Assembly (NCBI RefSeq): GCF_019931145.1
Contig: NZ_JAIOUV010000008.1
Location: 124,001-188,000, forward strand
Reading direction: 5' to 3'
Length of the DNA: 64,000 nucleotides
Source: Marinicella meishanensis
Lineage (GTDB): Bacteria; Pseudomonadota; Gammaproteobacteria; Xanthomonadales; Marinicellaceae
The position numbers and the translations under genes are program-made. Shown piece after piece: positions 34,143 to 43,094 of this stretch. The notes under the pieces are model-generated. The model did no database searches and had not been told where the DNA came from. It was given only the letters and a program-made list of their open reading frames with translations. Within the stretch, counting starts at the first letter, position 1. The number at the start of each line of letters is the position of its first letter.

Positions 34143-36728
34143 TTATGGACTCATGTCATGGGCGAAGATCAAGTCATTGACCACATTCACCTGGACGGTG
34201 GCCGGGCTGTAATTGCCCTGATCGTCGGTCACCCAATAGCGGAATTGATCGGTACCCACATAATCATAATCTGACACATATTCTACGCGACCGTTTTCCC
34301 GCAGGTAAACGTGCCCATGGCCCGGTTGAAAAATGCCATCAATGCGCATGGCATCGGCCTCAGGGTCCTGGTCGTTGTGCAACAAATCAATCAACACCGG
34401 ACGGGCGGTGCTGGCAGTGGCCCAATCATCTGTTGGCACCGGTGGCAAGCTGCTCAAATCGATCATGCCGGCTTGAAACGCATCACGCCAAGCATGAAAC
34501 TGATTGCCCAAAATGGCGTCGACATCGGGACCCAGCAAGGTTTTCAGACCCAATTTGTGCACCGTGCCGGTGGCCCGTTCGGTGAAAAATTCCTCGACCA
34601 CCACATAAGGTGTGCCACCGGCGGTGCGGCGATAGCCGTCTTGTTCGGTGGTGCCAATCATGTCCATCACCGGCACCCCCACATCATCGGTACCAGCCGG
34701 AACCGGGGTGGCTCCGATGTGATCGGTTTTGCTGCCCACCCAAGGCAAACCAGAGCCGGCACTGGTGGCTGGAGACAGGAATTCATACACCCCACCATTG
34801 ATGTTCACATCGAACTGACCAGGCACCAAATCCGCTGCCATTAACACTTGATCCAGTGACGGATCATAGAACTCCATTGGCAGGGGCACTTGATCGAACG
34901 TCACATCAATCAATACGTATTGATTGGCCTCAGGCGGGGTCGGGCTGGTGTAATCTTTGCTGAGGATCACGCCCACTGGCATGTCCTGGATGTGCGCGCC
35001 ATTGATCACCATGTCGCTGGTGTTGGTGCCAAACTCGATGCCAAAAGCGGCGCTGCTGAAGGGCTCAGGGGTTTTGCCAATGACGTCAAAATTTTCCAAC
35101 AAATAATGGGCGGTGTACTCCATCGCCGATCCCGCCCGCACTTCCCAGGCGGTGAAATTTTTGAAATGGCTGTGCACATCGTGTTGTTGGTTGGGGTTGG
35201 CCTTCACCACATACAGGCCGACCGTTGAGGCAAAGCTTTCATTGCCATCGAATGACAACACCGGCGCATCATCCACCCCAGTCAGGCCGTTGCGATTCAA
35301 TGCCTCTGGCAGCATGAAAGCCGATCCTGGAAAGGGCAGCATTCCGGTGCCCCGATGCAAGTAAACAAAACCGTGGTTGACACTGGCGGCGATGTTGTTG
35401 ATGCTGCGCACCATGCGGCCTTGGAACCAAAAACCGTCGCCGGTGCGCCCCATGTCAAACAACTCACGGTCGTTGCCGTTTTTCGGATTGAAGGCACTGT
35501 TGCCCTCGGCTTTGATCGCCAAATTGTCTGTCCAGGTACCGATTTCATTGCCGGTCTCGGCCACAAAACCCGCCCCAAAGGTGTCAAACGACACGTTGTT
35601 TTGGAAGGTGGCGTTGCTGTCATGGTGCACATATCCCCACCCGGGCGAACCAAACACCGCATTGCCAATGGCGATCGCCGGTTGTTCTGGATTGGCGATG
35701 CCTTTGCGGTGCAAGTGAAAAGCATAACGGCCCCGCACGTTGCTGGTTGGGGTGATGGGATCGAAGTCGGCTGCTTCCAAAGTCAAGAACGATTTGTCGG
35801 TGCGGCCCAATTGCCAGAATGACGCATAACGCACATCCACCGGGGCATCCTGCATGAACATCACATGACCACGGCGGTGGGTGGCGGTGCTTTCAGGGTC
35901 TTCGGTGGCGAAGGTGACGTTGCGGCTCATGTTGGCCACCGAGGTTTTCAAGTCAGCTCTGGGGGTGAAGTGGTCATGCACCAAGGCCTGGTCCAAAGTG
36001 ATGGTGGCGCCATTGATGGCGGCGATGGTCACCACTTCATCCTGGGTACCGTGGTAGCGCACCGACTGGATGCTGTTGTCCCATTTCCAGCCTGAATATT
36101 TGGTGCCTGCCACCACCAGGGTGTCGCCCACTGACCAATTGTGCGGTGCGGCGGCCAGCACCAACTGGTTGTGTCCCGCCAAGGGATCAACCGCGACTTT
36201 CAAATGGGGGGTTTTGTGGGCGCCATGTATCTGCACCGGTCCATTGGCCAACAGACCACGGCCCATCAAAGCGGGGTCTTTGACCACATCCAAATCGCCC
36301 AAATCACGAAACAACACCGTCACCGACACGCCCGCATCGACCGGCTGCTGCGCTGTGCCCACCAACAAGCGACCACTGCTTTCAATCAACAAGGTGTCTA
36401 CCCGCATCTCACTGGATTGGTCGGTGGCAAAACGCAATTGGCCATCGACCCGGACCGCCCGCAGCGGCATGGCATTGATTTGGTCATACAACACCTGCAC
36501 GCCAGCTGGTATCAGCACCCAAGCCTCGGCCGTTGGCACTTGTCCGCCTGACCAGGTGTTGGGATCGAACCAGGAGCCGTTGTTGACCGCGGTGTGGGTG
36601 ATGTCTTGGTTGTCAATCAAACCACGCATGGCGGTTTCGTGTTGGTGCTGTTGCGCAATGGCGATCGACCAGCTCATCAGCAACAAACAACACCAGCCCC
36701 AATGGGCGCCTTTCATTTTTAATTTCAT
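34143..36728 (-). CDS. Large secreted G8-domain protein (CEMIP/TMEM2-like) with cadherin-like C-terminus
   Basis: 861 residues. A signal peptide (WGWCCLLLMSWSIAIA) leads to a G8 domain (GSWFDPNTWSGGQVPTAEAW and following, about 50-160), then a long beta-helix region with GRYAFHLHRKGI and LAIKAEGNSAFNPKNG, as in the hyaluronan-handling CEMIP/TMEM2 group. Near the C-terminus lies a cadherin-like repeat (DLLHNDQDPEADAMRIDGIF; YVGTDQFRYWVTDDQGNYSP). The chain ends DLIFAHDMSP, a tail related to those of neighbouring secreted proteins. A role in polysaccharide binding or cleavage is inference. ATG 36728 is preferred to an upstream GTG. The 10-bp gap to the convergent beta-helix gene has no terminator. 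Confidence 0.82.
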   Translation of the reverse strand: MKLKMKGAHWGWCCLLLMSWSIAIAQQHQHETAMRGLIDNQDITHTAVNNGSWFDPNTWSGGQVPTAEAWVLIPAGVQVLYDQINAMPLRAVRVDGQLRFATDQSSEMRVDTLLIESSGRLLVGTAQQPVDAGVSVTVLFRDLGDLDVVKDPALMGRGLLANGPVQIHGAHKTPHLKVAVDPLAGHNQLVLAAAPHNWSVGDTLVVAGTKYSGWKWDNSIQSVRYHGTQDEVVTIAAINGATITLDQALVHDHFTPRADLKTSVANMSRNVTFATEDPESTATHRRGHVMFMQDAPVDVRYASFWQLGRTDKSFLTLEAADFDPITPTSNVRGRYAFHLHRKGIANPEQPAIAIGNAVFGSPGWGYVHHDSNATFQNNVSFDTFGAGFVAETGNEIGTWTDNLAIKAEGNSAFNPKNGNDRELFDMGRTGDGFWFQGRMVRSINNIAASVNHGFVYLHRGTGMLPFPGSAFMLPEALNRNGLTGVDDAPVLSFDGNESFASTVGLYVVKANPNQQHDVHSHFKNFTAWEVRAGSAMEYTAHYLLENFDVIGKTPEPFSSAAFGIEFGTNTSDMVINGAHIQDMPVGVILSKDYTSPTPPEANQYVLIDVTFDQVPLPMEFYDPSLDQVLMAADLVPGQFDVNINGGVYEFLSPATSAGSGLPWVGSKTDHIGATPVPAGTDDVGVPVMDMIGTTEQDGYRRTAGGTPYVVVEEFFTERATGTVHKLGLKTLLGPDVDAILGNQFHAWRDAFQAGMIDLSSLPPVPTDDWATASTARPVLIDLLHNDQDPEADAMRIDGIFQPGHGHVYLRENGRVEYVSDYDYVGTDQFRYWVTDDQGNYSPATVQVNVVNDLIFAHDMSP

Positions 36729-36852
36729 TGGTTTCACCACAGTACCACATGTTAGACCATCTCAGCCATTGAATATGTGATTGTCATCCCATCATGGCCT
36801 GCTGACAAGCCCCGACGGCAAAGATCAGAGAAACATCATGCCGCCATCAGTT

Positions 36853-37755
36853 TCAGGCTTCGTCAAGTGGCAACAAGCGATCAAACTCTGGTGGTGTGGG
36901 CGCTTGCCAGACATGCTGATCAAAAGCCAATTCAGCCGCATGCAAGTACAAAGCCCGTGGCAGCTGTGGCGCCGCGGTGCCATAATGAGCATCGCCCAAC
37001 ACCGGTACGCCCAAGGTTTGGGCGTGGACCCGGATTTGGTGGGTTCTGCCGCTGCGGATCTGGCACCGCACCAGGGTCATTTGAGCATCCCATCTGAGGG
37101 GGGTGAACTCGGTGTGGGCGGATTGTCCTGCGGTGCTGGGGATCACGGTTCTGATGCCCTCAACCCGATGTCCGGTATCCAATGATAAGTCAACGGTTTT
37201 GGCCGAGTCCAAAACCCCATTAAGGATCGCCAAGTAAGTCTTCTTGACCTGCTGTTGTTGCAAAGCCGCCTGGAATCGGGTCAGCGATTGTCTGGATTTG
37301 GTCAACAACAAACAACCACTGGTGTCTTTGTCCAAGCGGTGGGCCAATTGCAATGAGGCCTCATTGGACCACGAGTTGGCCACTTCGATGACCCCAACTG
37401 GATGACCCGAGCCAGCATGCACCGGCCAGCCTGCCGGTTTGTTCAGCACCAAATAATTGGCATCTTCATACAGCACCTGCTGTTGCAATGATCGGCGCTG
37501 TTGAGCAGACACTGCGGGGGTCGGACGGGCCGCATAGAACACCGGTGGCGGCACCCGAATTTGATCGCCCTCGGCGATGCGGGCATCGGGTTTGACGCGT
37601 TTACCATTGATGCGAACCTGACCTTTTCTGATCAATTTATACAGCTCGTTTTTGCGCCACGACTTGGCTTGCTTCAATAAATAATTATCCAGCCGCTGGC
37701 CCGCGTCATCAGCGGTCGCACTGTAGATGGGTTTTTTGCCAGATTTGTGGTCCAT
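36853..37755 (-). CDS. rluC: 23S rRNA pseudouridine synthase RluC
   Basis: 300 residues. An N-terminal S4 RNA-binding domain (GQRLDNYLLKQAKSWRKNEL, then LIRKGQVRINGKRVKPDARI) precedes the RluA-type catalytic domain with the Asp motif AHRLDKDTSGCLLLTKS and the late block CQIRSGRTHQIRVHAQTLG. RluC makes three pseudouridines in 23S rRNA helices near the peptidyl-transferase centre. It is divergent from rne, the same arrangement as in E. coli, which supports the assignment. The ATG at 37755 is used because longer in-frame N-termini run into the shared rne promoter region. Confidence 0.93.
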   Translation of the reverse strand: MDHKSGKKPIYSATADDAGQRLDNYLLKQAKSWRKNELYKLIRKGQVRINGKRVKPDARIAEGDQIRVPPPVFYAARPTPAVSAQQRRSLQQQVLYEDANYLVLNKPAGWPVHAGSGHPVGVIEVANSWSNEASLQLAHRLDKDTSGCLLLTKSRQSLTRFQAALQQQQVKKTYLAILNGVLDSAKTVDLSLDTGHRVEGIRTVIPSTAGQSAHTEFTPLRWDAQMTLVRCQIRSGRTHQIRVHAQTLGVPVLGDAHYGTAAPQLPRALYLHAAELAFDQHVWQAPTPPEFDRLLPLDEA

Positions 37756-38267
37756 ATTGCGGTGTTTTAACAGATAATCCTGTGCTTCGGAGAAAAAAAT
37801 GTTAAAATCTCGCGGATCTTGCAGCCTGTGGCTGACAAGAAGATGACACACCGGTCGTGCCAAGGTCCAAGACCCGCACTGACCAACGGTTAGATTTTAA
37901 ACGGTTTGGTTCCAAGGATAAGACATGCTGGTCATGGTGGAACGCAGAATCATTGGATTGATGAGAAACCACAACTGATTGGAACAAGTCCATTTCAGTG
38001 CGGTTGGTGCAAGAGTCACCGACCTGAGAATAACATGAATCAGGTGAGCTTGCTCTCACCCGCGATAAGCGACTGCGAACACCGCGAGTGGTTTCGAAGA
38101 CACACACTGGGCACAACTCGGTAACGACTGACTTGAGCCACTTCAAAAACCGCGACATCGATCATTCAGCACCACCAGTCCTGGCATTGAACCGGGCTGG
38201 CGGGCCATGTTTTATGCTTATTTGGCATCACTGAAACGTTCTTCGTTCCTGCTAAAAAGGAACTCAG
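37756..38267 (+). promoter_or_regulatory. Long rluC/rne intergenic region and presumed rne leader
   Basis: 512 bp with no convincing gene. A TTAAAAT near 37803 could be a -10, giving an rne leader of more than 400 nt. Stem-loops seen include GGTGAG/CTCACC (38043-38060) and the ribosome-site hairpin at 38245-38263. In E. coli the long rne leader mediates autoregulation by RNase E. A similar role is inferred here from position and structure, not from sequence identity. Confidence 0.5.
38245..38263 (+). promoter_or_regulatory. Hairpin sequestering the rne ribosome binding site
   Basis: GTTCCT (38245-38250), 7-nt loop, AGGAAC (38258-38263). The right arm is the Shine-Dalgarno AGGAA, 5 nt before ATG 38268, so pairing would hide it. 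Confidence 0.6.
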
Positions 38268-41078
38268 ATGAAAAGAATGTTAATCAATGCAACGCACACG
38301 GATGAAATTCGTGTGGCCATTGCAGATGGACAAAAACTCTACGATTTAGACATCGACTCAGCGGGTCACTACCGCAAAAAAGGCAACATCTACAAAGCCA
38401 AAATCACCCGCATTGAACCCTCCCTGGAAGCCTGTTTTGTGAACTACGGTTCCGAAAGACATGGGTTCTTACCATACAAGGAAATCAGCCCCGCTTATTG
38501 CAAACAAGCCCCCAAAGGCAAAGCCCGTTTGCCGATCAATGAAGCCCTGAAAGAGGGCGATGAAATCATCGTGCAGGTCAACAAAGAAGAACGCGGCAAC
38601 AAAGGGGCGGCCTTGAGCACCTACATTTCATTGGCCGGTCGCTACCTGGTTTATATGCCAGGCAACCACCGTGCCGGTGGCATCTCACGGCAAATTCGCG
38701 GCGAAAAACGTGCCACCTTACAAGACATCATGCGGCGCCTGGAGATCCCCAAAAACGATGGGGTGATCATCCGCACAGCAGGCTTGGGCCGCACCTTCGA
38801 AGAACTGCACTGGGATTTCAACTATCTGAAACAAGTTTGGGAAGCGATCCAAACCACTGCCAGTCAGAAGAAAGGACCGTTTTTCATTTATCAGGAAAGT
38901 GACCTGTTCATCCGTGCCTTGCGTGACTACCTGCAACCTGACATTGGTGAGATTCTGATTGATGACCGAGAGTCTTATGAAAAGGCTCGTGAATTCATGC
39001 AGCAGGTGATGCCGCACAATTTGAAAAAGTTGTCCTATTACAATGACAACACCCCACTGTTTTCCCGCTACCAAATTGAACGCCAAATTCAATCGGCCTT
39101 TGAACGGGAAGTGAAGCTGCCCTCCGGTGGTGCCCTGGTAATCGACCAAACCGAAGCCTTGTTGTCAATTGACATCAACTCGGCCAAAGCCACCAAAGGC
39201 ATCGATGTCGAGACCACCGCCCTACACACCAACCTGGAAGCCGCCGATGAAATTGCCCGCCAATTGAAAATCCGTGACTTGGGTGGCTTGGTGGTGATTG
39301 ATTTCATCGACATGCGCAACAACAAAAACCAGCGCGAAGTGGAAAACCGCATGCGAGATGCGGCCGAATCCGACCGCGCTCGGGTCCAAATCGGCAAGAT
39401 TTCAAAATTCGGTTTGTTGGAAATGTCGCGACAACGACTGCGCTCATCCATTTCTGATTCCAGTCAGGTGACCTGCCCGACTTGTGGCGGCCATGGCTTC
39501 ATCCGTTCCATGGATTCGCTGGTCATCTCAATCATTCGCTTGACCGAAGAAGAAATGATCAAACCCAAAACTGGTCGCGTGGTGATCCAGGCACCGGTGG
39601 AAACCACCAACAAAATCCTCAACGAAAAGCGCACCGAACTGTCCGACATGGAAGCCCGACACGGGGTCCAGGTCAATGTCATCTCCAATGACAACCTGAG
39701 CTTCCCTGATTTCCATGTGCAAAGATTGAACACCAATGAATCGCACATCAGCATCGATAAAATTGAATTGGTCAAACCGGAAGATTGCCACAAACCCGTG
39801 GCCTTGGATCCACCGGCGCCGACCAAAGAATCACCGGCCTTGCGCATGGTCAAACCCGATGTACAAGCACCCAAACGGTCATTGAGCCTGGCCATCTCGT
39901 CTTGGTTCAAATCTTTGTTTGCGAAAAACAATGGCAACCAAACCAAAAATAAACGCCCAGCCAACAACAAGCAACGCAAAAAACCCGCACACAACAATAA
40001 CCAGCGGGGACAAAAGCCAGGCCAAAAACCGGCCAACAACCAAAACCACAAACAACAAGGCGCCAAACAAGGCCAAAGAGGCCAGGCACAAAAGCCCAAC
40101 CAAAAGCAAGGCAAGCAAGCCAATCAACAACAAAAACAGGGTCAACAGAAGCAAAAGCAGAACCAAAAGGCCAATCAAAATCAAGCAGGCAAAGGACCCA
40201 AAGGCGGCAACCAACAACAGCCGAACAAAGGTCAAAAAAACCAGCAGTCACAGCAAGCCAAGGGCAAGCAGTCCGCTGACCAACAGCAGCCGAAACAAAA
40301 ACAGGCGACCAACAAGCCACAAAAAGGACCACAACAAAAGCAACAACCGGCCCAGAAACAGCCGCACAAAGGCCCCAAGCAACAGCCCAACAAAGTCACT
40401 GCTGAAGCAGACATTGACGCCAATACAGCGAAGAAAATGACCCGGCCATTGGGCAGCGTGGCTGATTTGGCGGCCAAGAAGGATCCCATTGTGCCTTCTG
40501 GTGCCATGAAAAACCGCCCCATCGACCAAATTGATGTGGACAGCAAGGTGCAGCAAGCGGCGCAAAGCAAAGACAGCGATCAACAGCCAGCAATCAAATC
40601 TGCTGACAAGCAAGTTGTCGCCAAGCAGCCAGCCGATAACAAACCTGCTGAGCAAAAGCCCGTTGATAAGCAGCCAGCTGATCAAAAGCCAGCTGATCAA
40701 AAGCCAGCCGATCAAAAGCCAGCCGATCAAAAGCCAGCCGATCAAAAGCCAGCCGATCAAAAGCCAGCCGATCAGAAGCCAGTCGACAAGAAGCCAGTCG
40801 ACAAGAAGCCAGCTGATAAGCAGCCAGCCGACAAGCAGCCAGCCGACAAGCAGCCAGCCGACAAGCAGCCAGCCGACAAGCAGCCAGCCGACAAGCAGCC
40901 AGCCGACAAGAAGCCAGCCGACAAGAAGCCAGCCGACAAGCAGCCAGCCGACAAGAAGCCAGCCGACAAGAAGCCAGCCGACAAGCAGCCAGCGGTTGAC
41001 AACAAGCCCAAAACAGATTCGGCGATCACCGCTCAGATGATCAAACCGGGTTTGTACAAAGCCCAAAAGTCTGACTGA
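38268..41078 (+). CDS. rne: Ribonuclease E
   Basis: 936 residues. The catalytic half (1 to about 510) begins MKRMLINATHTDEIRVAIAD, with an S1 domain (IYKAKITRIEPSLEACFVNY), the DNase-like fold with metal Asp residues in LLSIDINSAKATKG and VVIDFIDMRN, and the Zn-link CPTCGGHG. An amphipathic stretch LSLAISSWFKSLFAK (about 537-552) matches the position of the membrane-targeting helix of E. coli RNase E. The rest is a disordered scaffold: a Lys/Gln/Asn-rich stretch (about 555-710), then 24 pentapeptide repeats, then a short unique end (AQMIKPGLYKAQKSD). RNase E starts mRNA decay and processes rRNA/tRNA. The scaffold would bind RNA and degradosome partners, but binding motifs are not recognisable. 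Confidence 0.96.
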   Translation: MKRMLINATHTDEIRVAIADGQKLYDLDIDSAGHYRKKGNIYKAKITRIEPSLEACFVNYGSERHGFLPYKEISPAYCKQAPKGKARLPINEALKEGDEIIVQVNKEERGNKGAALSTYISLAGRYLVYMPGNHRAGGISRQIRGEKRATLQDIMRRLEIPKNDGVIIRTAGLGRTFEELHWDFNYLKQVWEAIQTTASQKKGPFFIYQESDLFIRALRDYLQPDIGEILIDDRESYEKAREFMQQVMPHNLKKLSYYNDNTPLFSRYQIERQIQSAFEREVKLPSGGALVIDQTEALLSIDINSAKATKGIDVETTALHTNLEAADEIARQLKIRDLGGLVVIDFIDMRNNKNQREVENRMRDAAESDRARVQIGKISKFGLLEMSRQRLRSSISDSSQVTCPTCGGHGFIRSMDSLVISIIRLTEEEMIKPKTGRVVIQAPVETTNKILNEKRTELSDMEARHGVQVNVISNDNLSFPDFHVQRLNTNESHISIDKIELVKPEDCHKPVALDPPAPTKESPALRMVKPDVQAPKRSLSLAISSWFKSLFAKNNGNQTKNKRPANNKQRKKPAHNNNQRGQKPGQKPANNQNHKQQGAKQGQRGQAQKPNQKQGKQANQQQKQGQQKQKQNQKANQNQAGKGPKGGNQQQPNKGQKNQQSQQAKGKQSADQQQPKQKQATNKPQKGPQQKQQPAQKQPHKGPKQQPNKVTAEADIDANTAKKMTRPLGSVADLAAKKDPIVPSGAMKNRPIDQIDVDSKVQQAAQSKDSDQQPAIKSADKQVVAKQPADNKPAEQKPVDKQPADQKPADQKPADQKPADQKPADQKPADQKPADQKPVDKKPVDKKPADKQPADKQPADKQPADKQPADKQPADKQPADKKPADKKPADKQPADKKPADKKPADKQPAVDNKPKTDSAITAQMIKPGLYKAQKSD
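40623..40994 (+). repeat. 15-bp tandem repeat in the rne C-terminus
   Basis: 24 in-frame units of 15 bp plus a partial one. They encode pentapeptides of the form (K/Q/N)(K/Q)P(A/V)(D/E). Typical units are AAGCCAGCCGATCAA and CAGCCAGCCGACAAG; the first block is mainly QKPAD and the later block KQPAD or KKPAD. Near identity of units suggests recent slippage expansion. Confidence 0.95.
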
Positions 41079-41099
41079 CCCTGAGGTCATCACAGACAC

Positions 41100-41131
41100 A
41101 AAAAAAGCCTGGTCATGAGCCAGGCTTTTTT
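41100..41131. terminator. Bidirectional terminator between rne and crp
   Basis: AAAAAAGCCTGG (41101-41112) / CCAGGCTTTTTT (41120-41131) with a 7-nt loop. A-run and T-run at the ends serve both the rne transcript and the convergent crp transcript. Confidence 0.9.
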
Positions 41132-41151
41132 GTGGATCTGGTTTTTTGCGG

Positions 41152-41880
41152 TCAGTTGATGGCAGGTTTGTCCTGACGGTCGTGCAACACCACAATGGTG
41201 TGCCCTTTGACGGCCAAATTACCCTGCTCCTGCAAATCTTTCAGCACCCGCCCAGCCATTTCCCGCGAACAGCCCACGATGCGGGACAGTTCCTGGCGTG
41301 AGATCTTGATCTGGGTGCCATCGGGATGCGACAGCGCGTTGGGTTCTTTACACAAATCCAACAAGGTCCGCGCGATGCGACCGGTCACGTCCAAGAACGC
41401 CAAACGGTGCACTTTGCGTGAAGTTTGCAACAAGCGATGTGTTAATTGGGTGCCTATGGCATACAAGATGTGCTTGGCATCGTCTTTCAAATCGGTTTCA
41501 AACAATTGGCCCAAACGCAAGTAACCAATTTCAGCCACTTCGGTTTTTTCTTTCGACTTGACCATCACCTCACGGCGCTCGGTTTTCATGAACAAGCCCA
41601 TTTCACCAATGAAATCGCCCTTGTTCAAATAAGCCAGCACCAACTCTTTGCCTTCATCGTTTTCATAAGAAATGGTGACCGAGCCACTGACGATGTAATA
41701 CAAGGTGTTGGCCAAATCACCCGGACGAATGATGGTGGTTTTGTTGGGAAATTTGCGGCGATGACACATCGATAAAAATCGATTCAAAGACTCCACGTTC
41801 AGTTTAAAAAAACTGGAGTTTTGAAAGCGTTCGCTTAAATACAATTCATCAAATGTGGCTTCGTTAAATGCGTCAGACAT
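41152..41880 (-). CDS. crp: Crp/Clp-type global regulator
   Basis: 242 residues. The cyclic-nucleotide domain (about 30-140) contains IIRPGDLANTLYYIVSGSV and the binding loop GDFIGEMGLFMKTERREVMV. The long helix LLQTSRKVHRLAFLDVTGRI and HTH ISRQELSRIVGCSREMAGRV follow E. coli CRP closely. In the phosphate pocket the Arg equivalent to Arg82 is kept, but the Ser83 position is Glu. Thr127/Ser128 equivalents are kept. Ligand could thus be cAMP, or c-di-GMP as for Xanthomonas Clp. SD AGAGGA lies just upstream of the ATG. Separated from rne by a bidirectional terminator. Confidence 0.92.
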   Translation of the reverse strand: MSDAFNEATFDELYLSERFQNSSFFKLNVESLNRFLSMCHRRKFPNKTTIIRPGDLANTLYYIVSGSVTISYENDEGKELVLAYLNKGDFIGEMGLFMKTERREVMVKSKEKTEVAEIGYLRLGQLFETDLKDDAKHILYAIGTQLTHRLLQTSRKVHRLAFLDVTGRIARTLLDLCKEPNALSHPDGTQIKISRQELSRIVGCSREMAGRVLKDLQEQGNLAVKGHTIVVLHDRQDKPAIN

Positions 41881-41917
41881 GTTGTTTCCTCTTTTCTGTC
41901 TTGCATCACTGAAGCAA

Positions 41918-41933
41918 CAACACCCCGGTGTTG
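41918..41933. promoter_or_regulatory. Palindrome upstream of crp
   Basis: CAACACC-CC-GGTGTTG, a perfect 7-bp inverted repeat with a 2-nt centre, 38 bp upstream of the crp ATG and 51 bp after the chorismatase stop. It could be an operator or a terminator stem; no T-run follows. Confidence 0.35.
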
Positions 41934-41983
41934 CAAGAACACTACACTTACCCCTTGCTCATGATTCTAACCGTTTTCCTGGC

Positions 41984-42910
41984 TTATTGGAATACTGCTT
42001 CACATTCAATCAGCAGGTTTTCTCGACAAATGTCGCCTTCAGAAATCAGGAACGAATCGATCTGGTGGGCTTGCAAGCGATGAATCACACCATCCACCTG
42101 GTCCCGGTCCCGCAAATAAAATCGAAACAAACCCGCACCCAACTTGGTGGTCAAGTCACTTTGGCCCAGCAACGCCTGCACATTGGCCAAGCACTCATTC
42201 AATTGGGAGAACAAGTCATCGGGGTGTTGGGTTTGGTGACCAACCACACTGGCCGTGCCGCTGCACAACAGCAAGGAGCCGCATTGCATGGCGCGGGAGA
42301 ATCGCGGTTGTTTCGGTGAATATTGTTTGGGGTATTGCCAAGCCGATACTTGCCGTTGATTCTCCACCACCTGGCCAGCGTGCTGGCTGAATAAAAAAGT
42401 GAACACATTGTGTCCTTGGTGACCGCCGATGGCGGTGGCGGCTGGGTTGGGCTGTTGCAACAAAGCCAGATCCTCCAACACTTGATAACGGGCCACACAG
42501 AAAGTTTGGTACCGTTCCTGACCACCTTCAATCTGGTTGATGCGATCAATGAAATTCCAGGTCCGCAGTAAATGCGGGTAACCCAAAGCCGCGGCCTGGG
42601 TGTAGGCGTCGCGATACACCGCACTCACCTCATCGGCCAAAGCCAAGGCCGTGCCTTGGTAGCTGATGACCAGGTGTTCCTGGCTCTGACACACTTGCAT
42701 GGTGGCTTGGTTGCCCGTGGCCAGCACGGTCACAGGACTGCCATCAAACCACTGCTCCTGATAGCCCTCTGATTGGGCCAAAATGGCCAGCGGCACCCGT
42801 TGCACCCAAGCCTCATCTTGCCCCGCCGATGACGGTGGGTAAACCAACAGCGGATCGGCCTGTGGCTGGCTGCTGACTTGCAATGAATGGCTGGCTTGTT
42901 TGGGGCTCAT
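41984..42910 (-). CDS. XanB2-like chorismatase (hydroxybenzoate synthase)
   Basis: 308 residues of the chorismatase / pteridine-dependent-deoxygenase-like family. Family blocks are LLRTWNFIDRINQIEGGQER, YQTFCVARYQVLED, AATAIGGHQGHNVFTFLF, VENQRQVSAWQYPKQY, FSRAMQCGSLLLCSGTASVV followed by GHQTQH, and a final EAVFQ. In Xanthomonas, XanB2 hydrolyses chorismate to 3- and 4-hydroxybenzoate, feeding xanthomonadin-type pigments and ubiquinone, and replaces UbiC. A similar role is likely. ATG 42910 is used over a TTG at 42919. It is on the same strand as crp and divergent from cysS. Confidence 0.85.
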   Translation of the reverse strand: MSPKQASHSLQVSSQPQADPLLVYPPSSAGQDEAWVQRVPLAILAQSEGYQEQWFDGSPVTVLATGNQATMQVCQSQEHLVISYQGTALALADEVSAVYRDAYTQAAALGYPHLLRTWNFIDRINQIEGGQERYQTFCVARYQVLEDLALLQQPNPAATAIGGHQGHNVFTFLFSQHAGQVVENQRQVSAWQYPKQYSPKQPRFSRAMQCGSLLLCSGTASVVGHQTQHPDDLFSQLNECLANVQALLGQSDLTTKLGAGLFRFYLRDRDQVDGVIHRLQAHQIDSFLISEGDICRENLLIECEAVFQ

Positions 42911-43094
42911 GTCTGACAATGGGTGCTTGTTTTGGCGGCGCTTTCGCTTGTCTGTATTTCGGGGCTGCCATTATCGTCAATTCACCCCCATTTAACAATG
43001 GCGACTGGAAAATATTCAGCACATGTTGGACAATTTCACCCGCGAAGCTTTATCATTCATTTAAAATACGCAACTCGTTCAAACAAGCAAACCC

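Noticed and set aside
37802-38158. Minus-strand 118-residue frame upstream of rne
   Set aside because: It lies in the presumed rne leader, has no recognisable domain, and its composition looks like non-coding structured RNA.
40623-40994. Possible CRISPR array
   Set aside because: Units are contiguous 15-mers without spacers and are translated in frame with rne.
40248-41195. Long minus-strand frame with Gly-Trp-Leu-Leu repeats opposite rne
   Set aside because: It is the complement of the 15-bp tandem repeat in rne. The frame is open only because the repeat has no stops, and it has no ribosome site or family match.
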